Origin: Candidatus Vicinibacter proximus
GTDB lineage: Bacteria > Bacteroidota > Bacteroidia > Chitinophagales > Saprospiraceae
Length of the DNA stretch: 64,000 nt
NCBI GenBank assembly: GCA_016713905.1
Contig: JADJOE010000001.1
Location: forward strand, 1,365,001-1,429,000
Direction of reading: 5' to 3'
Shown here: positions 9,194-17,991 of the stretch, in pieces
Layout of the letters: the number at the start of each line of letters is the position of its first letter
How positions within the stretch are numbered: the stretch's first letter is position 1
Program-made: the position numbers and the translations under genes
The notes under the pieces: generated by a model
The model's input: only the letters and a program-made list of their open reading frames with translations
Told to the model about the DNA's origin: nothing
Database searches by the model: none

Positions 9194-9237
9194 AATATTT
9201 AAATTATTTTTCTTTTTTCCTCTGTTGCCGCTCTTAC

Positions 9238-9443
9238 TGGCGCAAGTTTGCAACTTGTGTCATATCTTAACTCTAATTTCTAACTTGTGCCATATCATCA
9301 TCTTCCCTTTGCTGGCGCAAGTTTGCAACTTGTGCCTCATCAAATAGCTTTTTCCCTTGCTGGCGCAAGTTTGCAACTTGTGCCACATCGCCCTTTGCTG
9401 GCGCAAGTTTGCAACTTGTGCCATATCGTTCCAACTTGTGCCA
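9238..9443 (+). repeat. REP-like hairpins (array 3) adjoining the RAYT gene
   Basis: Four complete palindromes lie at 9238-9262, 9313-9337, 9361-9385 and 9399-9423, plus two right-arm-only remnants at 9282-9292 and 9433-9443. The consensus is CCTTTGC, left arm TGGCGCAAGTT, loop TGC, right arm AACTTGTGCCA, then TATC. It lies immediately downstream (3') of the minus-strand transposase gene. This is the densest array in the window. Confidence 0.92.
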
Positions 9444-9448
9444 TATCA

Positions 9449-10039
9449 TTATCTTCCAATAAAAACATATCCAACTAAATTGGCAGGAACGTCTAGAATT
9501 TCAATTTCTATGAGTCCACTTTGACCACAATAGTTGGATGCGCTACTGTATAAATATTGTTCGGCTAGTGAAACAATTCCAGCTTCAACCGGATTGTTAT
9601 GTAAATAGACAAGCTTTTGAGAAATTACTTTTGGACTAAATATTTCAATTGGATGATTGTCCTGTTGCCAGAATTGAAATTTTTTATTGTTAGAATTATT
9701 TCTACCTGCATTAGATAAAATATTTAGCATCCATTCTTTTCTACTTTCATGCGGATTGCTAATAATTGATTCCAATAACTTCTTAGAAGTATATTTTTTT
9801 AGGTCGCGTAGAATGTCAGAATGTTTTCCTTTTTCATTACTGGAAAAAATGAGATGAACGTGGTTGGTCATCAGGCACCAGGCATGAATAATCATTCCTT
9901 TATTTTTTTGGCAATATTTCAGGCTATCAATAAATATATCTTTGTATTCTTGTCTTGTGAATACATCGACCCAATCAACAGTAGCGAAACTCACAAAATA
10001 TATTCCTTCAGGGTCTAAGAATTTATACTTCGTACTCAT
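9449..10039 (-). CDS. REP-associated tyrosine transposase (RAYT, IS200-like Y1 family)
   Basis: A 196-residue protein. It has the HUH motif H60-V-H62 (NHVHLIF) and the catalytic-tyrosine helix with Tyr145 in YLHNNPVEAG, the two signatures of Y1 transposases of the RAYT branch. It begins YFVSFATVDW, typical of the family's first strand. RAYTs cut and rejoin single-stranded DNA at REP hairpins and are domesticated single-copy genes in many bacteria. Here REP-like hairpins flank the gene on both sides (array 3 beginning 6 bp past the stop, array 4 40 bp before the start). No standard insertion-sequence terminal repeats are visible. All catalytic residues are intact, so the protein could be active. 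Confidence 0.92.
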   Translation of the reverse strand: MSTKYKFLDPEGIYFVSFATVDWVDVFTRQEYKDIFIDSLKYCQKNKGMIIHAWCLMTNHVHLIFSSNEKGKHSDILRDLKKYTSKKLLESIISNPHESRKEWMLNILSNAGRNNSNNKKFQFWQQDNHPIEIFSPKVISQKLVYLHNNPVEAGIVSLAEQYLYSSASNYCGQSGLIEIEILDVPANLVGYVFIGR

Positions 10040-10078
10040 TTGACAAAGATATTATTTTACATTTATATTGTTCTCTGC

Positions 10079-10143
10079 TGGCGGAAGTTTCCAACTTGTG
10101 CCAAATATCATCCTTTGCTGGCGCAAGTTTGCAACTTGTCCCT
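10079..10143 (+). repeat. REP-like hairpins (array 4) upstream of the RAYT gene
   Basis: Two copies lie at 10079-10103 (left arm TGGCGGAAGTT) and 10119-10143 (right arm AACTTGTCCCT). The second is followed by ATCAAATAGCTT (10145-10156), the same 12 bases that follow the copy at 9313-9337 (9339-9350). The two flanks of the transposase gene therefore share a REP copy plus its neighbouring sequence. Confidence 0.88.
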
Positions 10144-10179
10144 GATCAAATAGCTTCTTCAGTTAACCTAAAAGAGAAC

Positions 10180-10659
10180 TTATTTAATATCCGGAAGTCT
10201 GGTAATATCTTCTATGTGCACAAGGGTTAATTTCCAGGTTTCATCTGGCTGTTTACTCCAAACCAGACTGTAATTGCCCCTTTCTTTAAGGACTGGTCCT
10301 CCGGGGGGTGTAAGGTCAAGTGTATAGGTTCCCCCATCGTAGGCGATGGTGGAAGTGGTCTCTCGAATGAGAGAAGTGGTTTTGATGTTACTTAAGACTT
10401 TTATTCCTCCGCTGATCCAATTTTGAGCGATTGAGTCAAGGCCATGGTGGATAATAGAGTCATTCATTACGATGGCGTGGGAAGCGATTGTATGGGCAAT
10501 GGCTGCAGAATCCTTCGCATTCCATCCCGCAAGGAAAAGATTGTTTAATGAATCCAGGTTGACATTTTTACAAAAAGGTCGTCCGCAGTCGAAGGGATCT
10601 TGCTTTTGATGGCAGCTGGTCAAAAGTATACCAATACAAAGGATACACACATTTCTCAT
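10180..10659 (-). CDS. NTF2-like (SnoaL/DUF4440-type) lipoprotein
   Basis: A 159-residue protein. The N terminus MRNVCILCIGILLTSCHQ is a lipoprotein signal with Cys16. The mature part has the layout of DUF4440/SnoaL proteins: an N-terminal helix (LNNLFLAGWNAKDSAAIAHTIASHAIVMND), the GLDSIAQNWISGG loop, and four C-terminal strands ending WSKQPDETWKLTLVHIEDI. These small alpha+beta cone domains bind small ligands or have weak enzymatic roles; nothing specific can be assigned. The lipid anchor puts it in the periplasm or outer membrane. Confidence 0.8.
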   Translation of the reverse strand: MRNVCILCIGILLTSCHQKQDPFDCGRPFCKNVNLDSLNNLFLAGWNAKDSAAIAHTIASHAIVMNDSIIHHGLDSIAQNWISGGIKVLSNIKTTSLIRETTSTIAYDGGTYTLDLTPPGGPVLKERGNYSLVWSKQPDETWKLTLVHIEDITRLPDIK

Positions 10660-10940
10660 TTTGATTTGTATTATTTTAGATCATGTAACAATTCGGGGTA
10701 TTGAGTCCCCCGACACTTCTTTCAAAAATAATACAATGTTTTGATATCTCGCATTAAAATATTCTAACCCAGAATTTTAATAACTATTTTGGGTTTAATG
10801 CATGAAAGTAATGAAAAAAAATAATTCCAACAGCTGTGCAATTTAGTTATGCGGCATGTAAAGTGAAGTATTAAAGTTATTAATTCTCTTTTTTATCCGA
10901 TATTTCCAGGATGACTTTTTAATCAATCTGGCAAACTTCC

Positions 10941-12572
10941 TTAAGGTTCGATTATAATTTTTTGCGTAGCTTTTTCATAGTCTGTTTCCACTACAAGGAG
11001 GCAGCCACCTTCCTTAACTTGGGCATCCATTCTTCTCTCATAACTATGGTCACCAGGAGGCATATTTGGAAATATTTTGGTCTCTATGATTCTACCTTGA
11101 ATGGAGTAAATTGAAATTTTCACATCGGCGGATTTTTTCAAATGATATTTTAGTATAAAATTTCCATCGTTGGGATTAGGATACGCCATGAGTTTTAAAC
11201 TCCCATAGCTTTGCTCATTGATTTCATGTATCCTTGTACTTGAATTTCTGATTAATTTCACTTTGAATATCTGGCTGCTGGCTGTGCTTTCCACTCCGTC
11301 ATTCACCCAGAAAATATTTGCAGCAGAGCTGCTGATTCCTCCATAGAGGTAGCCTAAATCAATTGTGTCGTTGATGATTTCATCTAATTTTATGACCCCA
11401 TTATCGTACACGGCTATTTTTTCATTAAGGATGAATTCCGAACCTGCGCCCAATAGAGCTGGCATTTCAGTGGGTAGTTTGTATTCTGCCATAACACCCC
11501 TGGAATCTCTTGTTACCCTCGCAATTGTTTTTACAAAAGGCACATTATTGTCCTGAACTAAAATCCCTGCACTGTCATAATACTGTGCAATACCTCCAAA
11601 AAAAAGAGTGTGCATCTCATTTTTCAATTTAGAATAAATAGGAACATGGGCACAATGGTAATGATTGTAATATTGTGAAAAATCATTGTTCACTTGATAA
11701 CCTTGACTGTCAATGTTGACGCAATTTAAATAGGGAAGATCGAATCCGGTTTGAAAAACTCCTGAAAAAGCGGTGAGACCCTCTTCTCCATTGGGCAGTA
11801 TTTGTGCAGTGACGTTGTAATCTCTTCGGTGAAGATTTGCAGCATCAGTGAAAGAAGCCAGAGCCTGGACAACTAGATTGGTTCCGTCATCATCCAATTT
11901 AAACTTCCTGATTTGATTGGTGTAATCCTGTGTAAATCCCGGGCCATGTGTAGGTCCCATAGGATTGTATCTGCCAATAAATTTTTGACCTCCTACCAGA
12001 TAATAGTTGTCGTATATTTTTTCCAAATGCCCTCCCGTAACTTGAAACAATGGATTAGAAATTTGACGAACAAATTGCTTAAACTCAGAATGTTTAATGA
12101 TTGCATTGATCGTTGCTGGAACATCAATCGCTGTTAGGGTGCCAAAGGTGGTGTGATCACCTTCCATATCGCTGAAGCCATAACCTCCCACGACATAGAG
12201 AGTATTCCCCTCCTGATAAAATTCCATGTTGGTGGACTTAAGTTGTTCCTGAATTGCGGATGGTAAAGAACTTATTGAAGATGTCCAGGTCTGAAGATTG
12301 ACTGGGTCAACCACGATCAACTGTGTATTGTGTCCTGCAAGATCAAATGCAGCAAATGGTTGACGACGGTGAAGACCATCCAATCGTCCCCCTACAATCA
12401 ACCATTTTCCTTCATGTTGGCCAAAAGCAAAGGACTGAAGTCCTCCTAGCTCTGCAATGTTCACTGGTTCTAAAATTATGTTGAACGGAGCGCTTTGTGT
12501 AAATACACTCCCCCAAGTCAGCCACAATAAAACAATAATTAAAAATCGGCATTTTAATTTCATGTAAGACAT
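10941..12572 (-). CDS. Secreted kelch-like protein with T9SS type A sorting domain
   Basis: A 543-residue protein with a signal peptide (residues about 8-25). The middle contains repeated VGGxxF/YG-type strands (LIVGGRLDGLHRRQPFAAFDL, LYVVGGYGFSDMEGDH, YYLVGGQKFIGRYNP), suggesting a six-to-seven-blade kelch-like propeller. The last 85 residues carry the type IX sorting signature: MAYPNPNDGNFIL, then VKISIYSIQGR and a terminal KIIIEP. The protein is therefore expected to cross the outer membrane by the T9SS and be anchored or released. No catalytic motif is seen. The C-terminal domain also supports assignment to Bacteroidota. Confidence 0.85.
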   Translation of the reverse strand: MSYMKLKCRFLIIVLLWLTWGSVFTQSAPFNIILEPVNIAELGGLQSFAFGQHEGKWLIVGGRLDGLHRRQPFAAFDLAGHNTQLIVVDPVNLQTWTSSISSLPSAIQEQLKSTNMEFYQEGNTLYVVGGYGFSDMEGDHTTFGTLTAIDVPATINAIIKHSEFKQFVRQISNPLFQVTGGHLEKIYDNYYLVGGQKFIGRYNPMGPTHGPGFTQDYTNQIRKFKLDDDGTNLVVQALASFTDAANLHRRDYNVTAQILPNGEEGLTAFSGVFQTGFDLPYLNCVNIDSQGYQVNNDFSQYYNHYHCAHVPIYSKLKNEMHTLFFGGIAQYYDSAGILVQDNNVPFVKTIARVTRDSRGVMAEYKLPTEMPALLGAGSEFILNEKIAVYDNGVIKLDEIINDTIDLGYLYGGISSSAANIFWVNDGVESTASSQIFKVKLIRNSSTRIHEINEQSYGSLKLMAYPNPNDGNFILKYHLKKSADVKISIYSIQGRIIETKIFPNMPPGDHSYERRMDAQVKEGGCLLVVETDYEKATQKIIIEP

Positions 12573-12806
12573 TTTTATAGGCCGAAGTTATCCACAATAA
12601 ATTTCAACTTTAGTAACATTTGTTACAATATGATTTTTCTTGTATCCAATATATTAAGGCTGGAACGCAAACATGGAAGAATTGAAAAAAGGAGTTTTAT
12701 TTACAGAAGGTCAGTTATTTTCAAAATTAAAATGAAAGTTTTTCTTGAAAATGAACATCCATTATTATTGTAATATTTTATTCAGCATTCACCATTTTTA
12801 AAATCA

Positions 12807-13469
12807 TTATTTAATTTCCAATGCAGTGATGGTATTTTGCGTTCTTGGTTCAAAGTACCCTACTACTACTTTTCCATTGGCCTGAACAATTTCAGGAGTA
12901 ATGAAGAATGAAAATTTTTCAAATCGATCATGGTCATCTGTTATCTTGAGTTCGCCTGGAAGATCTCCTGTTGTCACCACATTCGCCTGGCTCAGTATTC
13001 CCGTTATTTTATTAAATGATTTAGCTGCGACTTCAGATTCCGCTTCTGACAAAAGGGATTTCCCATCCAATTTTAAGTCAAGCAAGGCGTTTTCGGACTT
13101 GGTGGTATATGCAAACGCAACGTATTTACCCGTTGAGTTTATCAGTGTTTGTAAATCAACTGATTTAATTTCTTCCACATTCAGACTATAGGAATTAGAA
13201 AAACCCTTCTCCGGAAAATCGATGGTGATGGTAAAAAATGGATAACCGGAGTCTTCCACATTCTTCAGCAATCCCATTGCTTGAATAGTTGGATGGTCTG
13301 TTACAGATGGGAGCGATACTTCAGGAAAACTATCTTTTAATACCACCTCTTTAGCAGATGTGTCACTTTTAGAATTGCAGGAAATGAAGATAGTGTTCAA
13401 GCAAATAAAGCCCAACAGGAGCAAAAATGAAAAACGCAGTGAAAACATGTTGATAAATTTTAGTGACAA
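12807..13469 (-). CDS. Putative lipoprotein, unknown function
   Basis: A 220-residue protein. The N-terminal hydrophobic stretch (FSFLLLLGFICLNTIFISC) ends in a lipobox with the candidate lipid-modified Cys31. It is followed by an acidic linker (NSKSDTSAKEVVLKD) and a beta-rich domain with VAFAYTTKSENALLDLKLDGKSLL and GELKITDDHDRFEKFSFFITPEIV. I recognise no family. The start MSLKFINMFSLRF could also be Met8; both precede the same signal. It stands alone. Confidence 0.65.
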   Translation of the reverse strand: MSLKFINMFSLRFSFLLLLGFICLNTIFISCNSKSDTSAKEVVLKDSFPEVSLPSVTDHPTIQAMGLLKNVEDSGYPFFTITIDFPEKGFSNSYSLNVEEIKSVDLQTLINSTGKYVAFAYTTKSENALLDLKLDGKSLLSEAESEVAAKSFNKITGILSQANVVTTGDLPGELKITDDHDRFEKFSFFITPEIVQANGKVVVGYFEPRTQNTITALEIK

Positions 13470-13572
13470 TAAATTAAATGGGCAAGTAAGTTTTTAATTG
13501 GAGGAATTAAAAATTTTACTTTTCAAATTAGTGTAAAATTGGTCATTAATTTCATTCAAATCTATAACTTCA

Positions 13573-15261
13573 TTAATACCCCACCGCCCCGCCATCAGGA
13601 CTGGAAGAATCTGCAGCACCTATGTAAATTTTTAAAGCCGGATTATAAGTGATGCCCATTAAGGATCCGAGTATGTCCACTTCTTGCAATTTATGTCCCA
13701 TTAGTTGAAGTGATTTTCTGGTGTCCGGAGACAAAAGATGTTTTTCATAGTAAATCACGTCGGGTAGCCATTGATGGTGAATTTTCATGGCCTCAATGGC
13801 CTGGTCAATTTGCATGTCATAAGAGAGCACATTCAAGATCGTTTGAAATACTGTATTAATGATGGTTCTTCCTCCGGGACTACCAATTAATAGAAACGGT
13901 TTGCCATCCTTAGCTACAATAGTGGGTGTCATACTCGAGAGCATTCTTTTTTCAGGTGCAATAATATTTGCAGCAGATCCAATTTGACCTTGTGAGTTGG
14001 TAACTCCCGGGACAGGATTAAAATCTCCCATCTCGTTGTTGAAAATAAAGCCAAGTTTATTGGAACCCATTTTTGAGCCATAGCTATCCTCCAGGGTGTA
14101 GGTCAGCGATACTGCGTTTCCATCTTTGTCCACCACAGAAAAGTGAGTGGTATTATTTCCATCATAAGTTTGACCAAATGTGGAAGAGTCACTTTTGGAA
14201 GCTGAATTCATATCAATTTGTCTGAAACGGTTTTTAGCAAATTCTTTTGAAGTCAATTTTTCAATCGGCATGTTGCTGTTGAAATCCGGATCACCTAAGT
14301 GTTGTGCACGATCTGCAAATGTTCGGCGCATCACTTCAGTCAACAAGTGAACATATCCTGTTGAGTTAAATTCAAGCTCTTTCAGATTTGCACATTCCAT
14401 CATGTTCAACATTTCTACCAAGGCAACTCCTCCCGAACTCGGAGGAGGCATTGAATAAATGTCATATCCTTTGTAGCTTCCTTTTATTGGTTTGCGTTCT
14501 ATGGCCTGATATTTTTCAAGATCTTTTTTGGTGAGAATGCCACCATTTTGTATCATGAATTGCTCAATCTCTTCTGCAACTGCACCCTTGTAAAATCCAT
14601 CCTGACCTTTATCCCTGATAAGTGTCAGGGTTTTGGCAAGTGCCGGTTGTTTCCATAATTCTCCGGGTCTGGTGAGTACGTCTTTTGAGTTTTTAAAATA
14701 GTTTTGTATAAATGACTTTGAAGAAGATTCTCTGGACAACCATTGTGCTTCCTGATATAAACTCCAGGTCATAGGAAACCCTTTTTGAGCGAGGTCTATG
14801 GAGGGTTGTATTAAAACAGACCAGGGCAACTTTCCATATTTTCGGTGTGCAAGAAAAAGTCCGGCTACAGTACCCGGGACTCCAATGGCTTTTATGCTGT
14901 TGTGATTGAGATCTTCTATCAGTTTGCCTTCATTGTCAAGAAACATATTGGCAGTTGCTGCTAGAGGTGCCTTTTCCCGAAAGTCAATGGTGGTGACCGC
15001 ACCTGATGAATTCATGTAAACTAAAAATCCACCACCTCCAATATTTCCTGCAGCAGGGTGGGTGACCGCCAGCGCAAAAGCAGTCGCAATACTTGCATCA
15101 ATGGCATTCCCTCCTTTTTGCAAAATTTCAATCCCTGTCTGTGAAGCAAGTTTATTGGAGGTAACAACCATCCCATGTTCGCCATAAACTTGCGCAGAAA
15201 GCTGAGAAAAACAAAAACAGATTGTTAAAATCCAGAAAATTTTTGCAGCCTTATACTCCAT
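13573..15261 (-). CDS. ggt: Gamma-glutamyltransferase
   Basis: A 562-residue N-terminal nucleophile hydrolase precursor with a signal peptide (residues 1-24). The large subunit has the usual YGEHGMVVTSNKLASQTGIEILQKGGNAIDA start and GNIGGGGFLVY. Autocleavage and catalysis are placed at Thr371, the first Thr of NNTTHFSVVDKDGNAVS. The small subunit shows the IGSPGGRTI oxyanion loop. It transfers or hydrolyses gamma-glutamyl groups of glutathione and related peptides in the periplasm. Length and all key motifs are normal. It lies about 120 bp from the ChaN-like gene on the same strand and may be cotranscribed with it. Confidence 0.95.
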   Translation of the reverse strand: MEYKAAKIFWILTICFCFSQLSAQVYGEHGMVVTSNKLASQTGIEILQKGGNAIDASIATAFALAVTHPAAGNIGGGGFLVYMNSSGAVTTIDFREKAPLAATANMFLDNEGKLIEDLNHNSIKAIGVPGTVAGLFLAHRKYGKLPWSVLIQPSIDLAQKGFPMTWSLYQEAQWLSRESSSKSFIQNYFKNSKDVLTRPGELWKQPALAKTLTLIRDKGQDGFYKGAVAEEIEQFMIQNGGILTKKDLEKYQAIERKPIKGSYKGYDIYSMPPPSSGGVALVEMLNMMECANLKELEFNSTGYVHLLTEVMRRTFADRAQHLGDPDFNSNMPIEKLTSKEFAKNRFRQIDMNSASKSDSSTFGQTYDGNNTTHFSVVDKDGNAVSLTYTLEDSYGSKMGSNKLGFIFNNEMGDFNPVPGVTNSQGQIGSAANIIAPEKRMLSSMTPTIVAKDGKPFLLIGSPGGRTIINTVFQTILNVLSYDMQIDQAIEAMKIHHQWLPDVIYYEKHLLSPDTRKSLQLMGHKLQEVDILGSLMGITYNPALKIYIGAADSSSPDGGAVGY

Positions 15262-15383
15262 GTTATACTTTTTTTATAAAAAAACTCATCACTTTTTGGA
15301 TCGACTTATCCAGCCAACCAGCTAATGATTTTTTTTGCTGAAAATTTAATGTAAAAGCTTACCATCATGTAAGCAGATAAATT

Positions 15384-16346
15384 TTATTCTTTGAAGGTTC
15401 GTGGCACACTTGGATCTGTGATGATGATGTAATCTCCCAGGTGTTTGTGTTGACTCCAATCTATATTCGGAAATGAATCATCAGTCCCTGTTGAAATGAT
15501 AAGAGATTTTGCCTTTGGATGATATTTTTTTAATTGCGTCACGATGGCAAACCCTTCATCACTGTGAAAACGACCGTTGACCTGCATCACTTTCTTATGC
15601 TTGTTCTTTTTCAAGTAATTTGCAATGGAATAGGCCATCGTTGCATCCCAAAGTGACTGTCCCAAAATTAAATTAAATCCGCCCATTTGCATGACTGGAG
15701 GAGCTTTCTTAGTGGTATCTGTGGTGGCTGCAGGAGCGTGTGCCGTCAAGGCCATCAGCTTGTCATAATATTTTCCGGAGGCGGTATCATAGGGCAAGGG
15801 TGCAAAAAATCTTTTGGATTCATCGGAAAGAGCCATCAGTGCTTGTTGACCTTTTCGGCCGGCAAGATTAGTGTAGCGGCTTGGAGCGTTGGCACAAATC
15901 ACATCCAGTCCATTGGTTTTGGAAAACTCAACCATGGGTTTGTAATCTCTGTAATTGCTCCATACCCTTGCATCTTTTGTAAAGTTCTTCTCCCGTATTC
16001 CCCCTTTGAGATATTCGTTCATGACAGTCTGTACATCTCTGTCAAACATTTCCATTGAAAGGGCGGTGTTGTTTGAGAATTTCTGATGCATGGTTTCCAG
16101 CATCTTGTTTTCCAGATAATGAGCCACTGAATCATTGTGCTCTTCCCCAAAAAAAAGTACCTGGTAATTTTGCATGTCTTCGGCAATGTCTTTCAAGGTG
16201 ACTTCCTTGCTAAGTTTTACAGAATATATCCGATAATTATTTTCTGAAATTTGTCCAAATATCGGTGTGGCAGAAAATAAAATGAAAAGCAGAGAAACAT
16301 TTTGGAAAAGGCGCAATGCGCTTAATTTAATTGGATGATTGATCAT
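15384..16346 (-). CDS. ChaN-like (TIKI superfamily) exported protein
   Basis: A 320-residue protein with a signal peptide ending near FGQ. The ChaN signature appears as VLFFGEEHNDSVAHYLE (residues about 64-80), followed by LSMEMFDRDVQTVMNEYLKG, VICANAPSRYTNLAGRKG and the late VMQVNGRFHSDEGFAI. ChaN of Campylobacter binds heme cofacially, and related TIKI proteins are metal-dependent proteases. The conserved E/H residues of the GEEH and GRFHSD motifs are present. A low-complexity insert (APAATTDTTKKAPPV) interrupts the domain around residue 212. The location is periplasmic, and the function is either heme handling or proteolysis. Confidence 0.85.
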   Translation of the reverse strand: MINHPIKLSALRLFQNVSLLFILFSATPIFGQISENNYRIYSVKLSKEVTLKDIAEDMQNYQVLFFGEEHNDSVAHYLENKMLETMHQKFSNNTALSMEMFDRDVQTVMNEYLKGGIREKNFTKDARVWSNYRDYKPMVEFSKTNGLDVICANAPSRYTNLAGRKGQQALMALSDESKRFFAPLPYDTASGKYYDKLMALTAHAPAATTDTTKKAPPVMQMGGFNLILGQSLWDATMAYSIANYLKKNKHKKVMQVNGRFHSDEGFAIVTQLKKYHPKAKSLIISTGTDDSFPNIDWSQHKHLGDYIIITDPSVPRTFKE

Positions 16347-16821
16347 ACTTGGATTTAAATTGTTTTTGGTAAATGATTAAAATGATATTTTTTAATACAG
16401 TAATTCGCTTTAAGCAAAATAAAATATATTCAATCCTGCAAGTTCAAATTGCCAAATAAACTATCTGATGGCAATAGAACTCCTTTGATAGGATAACTTA
16501 CTTGATTCAAATATTTATTCGCTTTAAGTGTATTAAAGGTTTAAAATTAGTGCTTCCTGAATAGATTCACCTCCAAGGACTCCAATTATATTTTGGGATT
16601 AAGCTCAGGTAATACCTGAATCCAGCCTCAAACTTGCTGTGCAGCCTGGCTATTGAAGGATTAAACTACTGAAAAACCCTTAACCCGATTCAAGCTTTGT
16701 ATAACATTCCCAACCATCTCTTTAACCAGAATTCTCATCTTTTGTTGTTTTTTAGGATGGGATATTAAAAACATATTACAATAAATTATATATGAAAAAC
16801 AGCTGTAATGAGTCTCTGATG
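16347..16821. other. 475-bp intergenic region without recognised features
   Basis: AT-rich DNA between two minus-strand genes. I see no reading frame with protein-like composition, no hairpin with a T tail, no REP copy and no tRNA-like fold. Confidence 0.5.
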
Positions 16822-17307
16822 TTAAATTTCTGCAAGAATTACCGTGTAGTTTTTACCATACGCTTTAGCACATGACGGACAAGTGGTGTAAAAGAAATAC
16901 AATTTTTTCATCACCTTGTTTCGGGCGATTACGAATTTTTTCATTTCTACAATCCAATCTTCCATCTTGCTGTAAGGGCCTTCGAACACTTTGGATAAAA
17001 AATTTCCGGAAATTCTGGCCATTTCTGATTGGGGCACTTCCTTGGTGACGGAAATGTAAACCTCACTACCCCATAGGGAATTTTCATCCGAAAGCATAAG
17101 TGGTACCTCCACCTTTGCACCCGCCTGTTCAATTTTTTCCATATTCCTTTTCATCACTTTTCCATAATTAATTGGAATATGAAAAAAACTGATTACGTGA
17201 TCCTTCACAAATAATTTGTCAACAAAATTAACCTCTTTCTCATCCCATGGTTCCGGGTTGAATCTTTTGCAACAACCGGTCTCTTCTGATTCACTTAAAA
17301 TTTTCAT
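16822..17307 (-). CDS. Conserved GyrI-like/hydrolase-annotated small protein
   Basis: A 161-residue protein read from Met at 17305-17307 (MKILSESEETG). Upstream in-frame residues (MSYSLITIVIHKIK...) are not typical and I left them out. The sequence GCCKRFNPEPWDEKEV...KLFVKDHVISFFHIPINYGKVMKRN, then LMLSDENSLWGSEVYISV and YFFYTTCPSCAKAYGKN, is a recurrent Bacteroidota family usually labelled hydrolase. A paired Cys motif CPSC and N-terminal GCC suggest metal or redox chemistry. No catalytic mechanism is established, so I give only the family resemblance. It is cytosolic. Confidence 0.75.
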   Translation of the reverse strand: MKILSESEETGCCKRFNPEPWDEKEVNFVDKLFVKDHVISFFHIPINYGKVMKRNMEKIEQAGAKVEVPLMLSDENSLWGSEVYISVTKEVPQSEMARISGNFLSKVFEGPYSKMEDWIVEMKKFVIARNKVMKKLYFFYTTCPSCAKAYGKNYTVILAEI

Positions 17308-17424
17308 ATTGGAATATTTAAAATGGATACATCGGCTAAGATGAGAATTCATTTTTATTTTATGAATGACAATTGTTATCAGGGAGTATGACAAGCAACA
17401 CTTCTAATTATTGTCGATCTTTAA

Positions 17425-17850
17425 TTATTTATTTCCGTATTTCTTTTGCAAGTATTGGATGGAAGCTCTCATAAGACCTTCCAGTTTCAACAAGTCTATA
17501 TCCGATAATTTATTTACATAAATACAGGCTTTCCCCATTTTGAATTTTCCAAGGCCATTTAATAAATGATTGTGTTCCTCCAGACCTGTGAAAACATAGA
17601 GCGATATGGCAGCTTTACGCGGTGAAAATCCAATCAGGGGCGCAATTCCTTCATGCCCGCTGTCATATTTGTAATGATAATTGCCAAATCCAATGATGCT
17701 GGGTCCCCACATTTTAGCTTCAAACCCGGAAACATTTTCCATGAGCTTGATCAAGCTTAAACTATCCTTTTGCTTTTGTTCAGTTTCAGCAAATGAATGA
17801 ATAAATTCAAGCACATTCTGATCGGTTTCTACAGTTCTGTTTTTTGCCAT
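17425..17850 (-). CDS. DUF1801 (YdhG-like) domain protein
   Basis: A 141-residue single-domain protein. The DUF1801 core is visible: SLIKLMENVSGFEAKMWGPSIIGFGNYHYKYDSGHEG, followed by LIGFSPRKAAISLYVF and GKFKMGKACIYVNKLSDID. These proteins have a YdhG/SufE-like iron-chaperone-type fold; a physiological role is not settled. It is cytosolic, of normal length and probably monocistronic. Confidence 0.88.
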   Translation of the reverse strand: MAKNRTVETDQNVLEFIHSFAETEQKQKDSLSLIKLMENVSGFEAKMWGPSIIGFGNYHYKYDSGHEGIAPLIGFSPRKAAISLYVFTGLEEHNHLLNGLGKFKMGKACIYVNKLSDIDLLKLEGLMRASIQYLQKKYGNK

Positions 17851-17991
17851 TTTATTGAATATTCATTTTTATAGTCTCACATGCTAACCAAATTTAATAG
17901 GTGGTAGTATATTTTTATAAACTTTCAATACCAGCCAACAAATTAAGGCAAAATTGACAATAACAGAGCTCGTTATTTAGTCCGTGAATAA

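Noticed and set aside
9194..9253. N-terminal extension of the DHFR-like protein
   Set aside because: The extra residues (MQTCASKSGN...) are read from a REP hairpin; the family begins at the next Met.
9093..9478. Plus-strand frames rich in Leu, Cys and Gln (LAQVCNLCH-type)
   Set aside because: They are simply translations of the REP repeats and share no conserved product or start signals.
4470..10143. The repeats could be taken for a CRISPR array
   Set aside because: Spacing between copies is irregular (from a few bp to kilobases), units are palindromic hairpins, there are no unique spacers of constant length and no cas genes.
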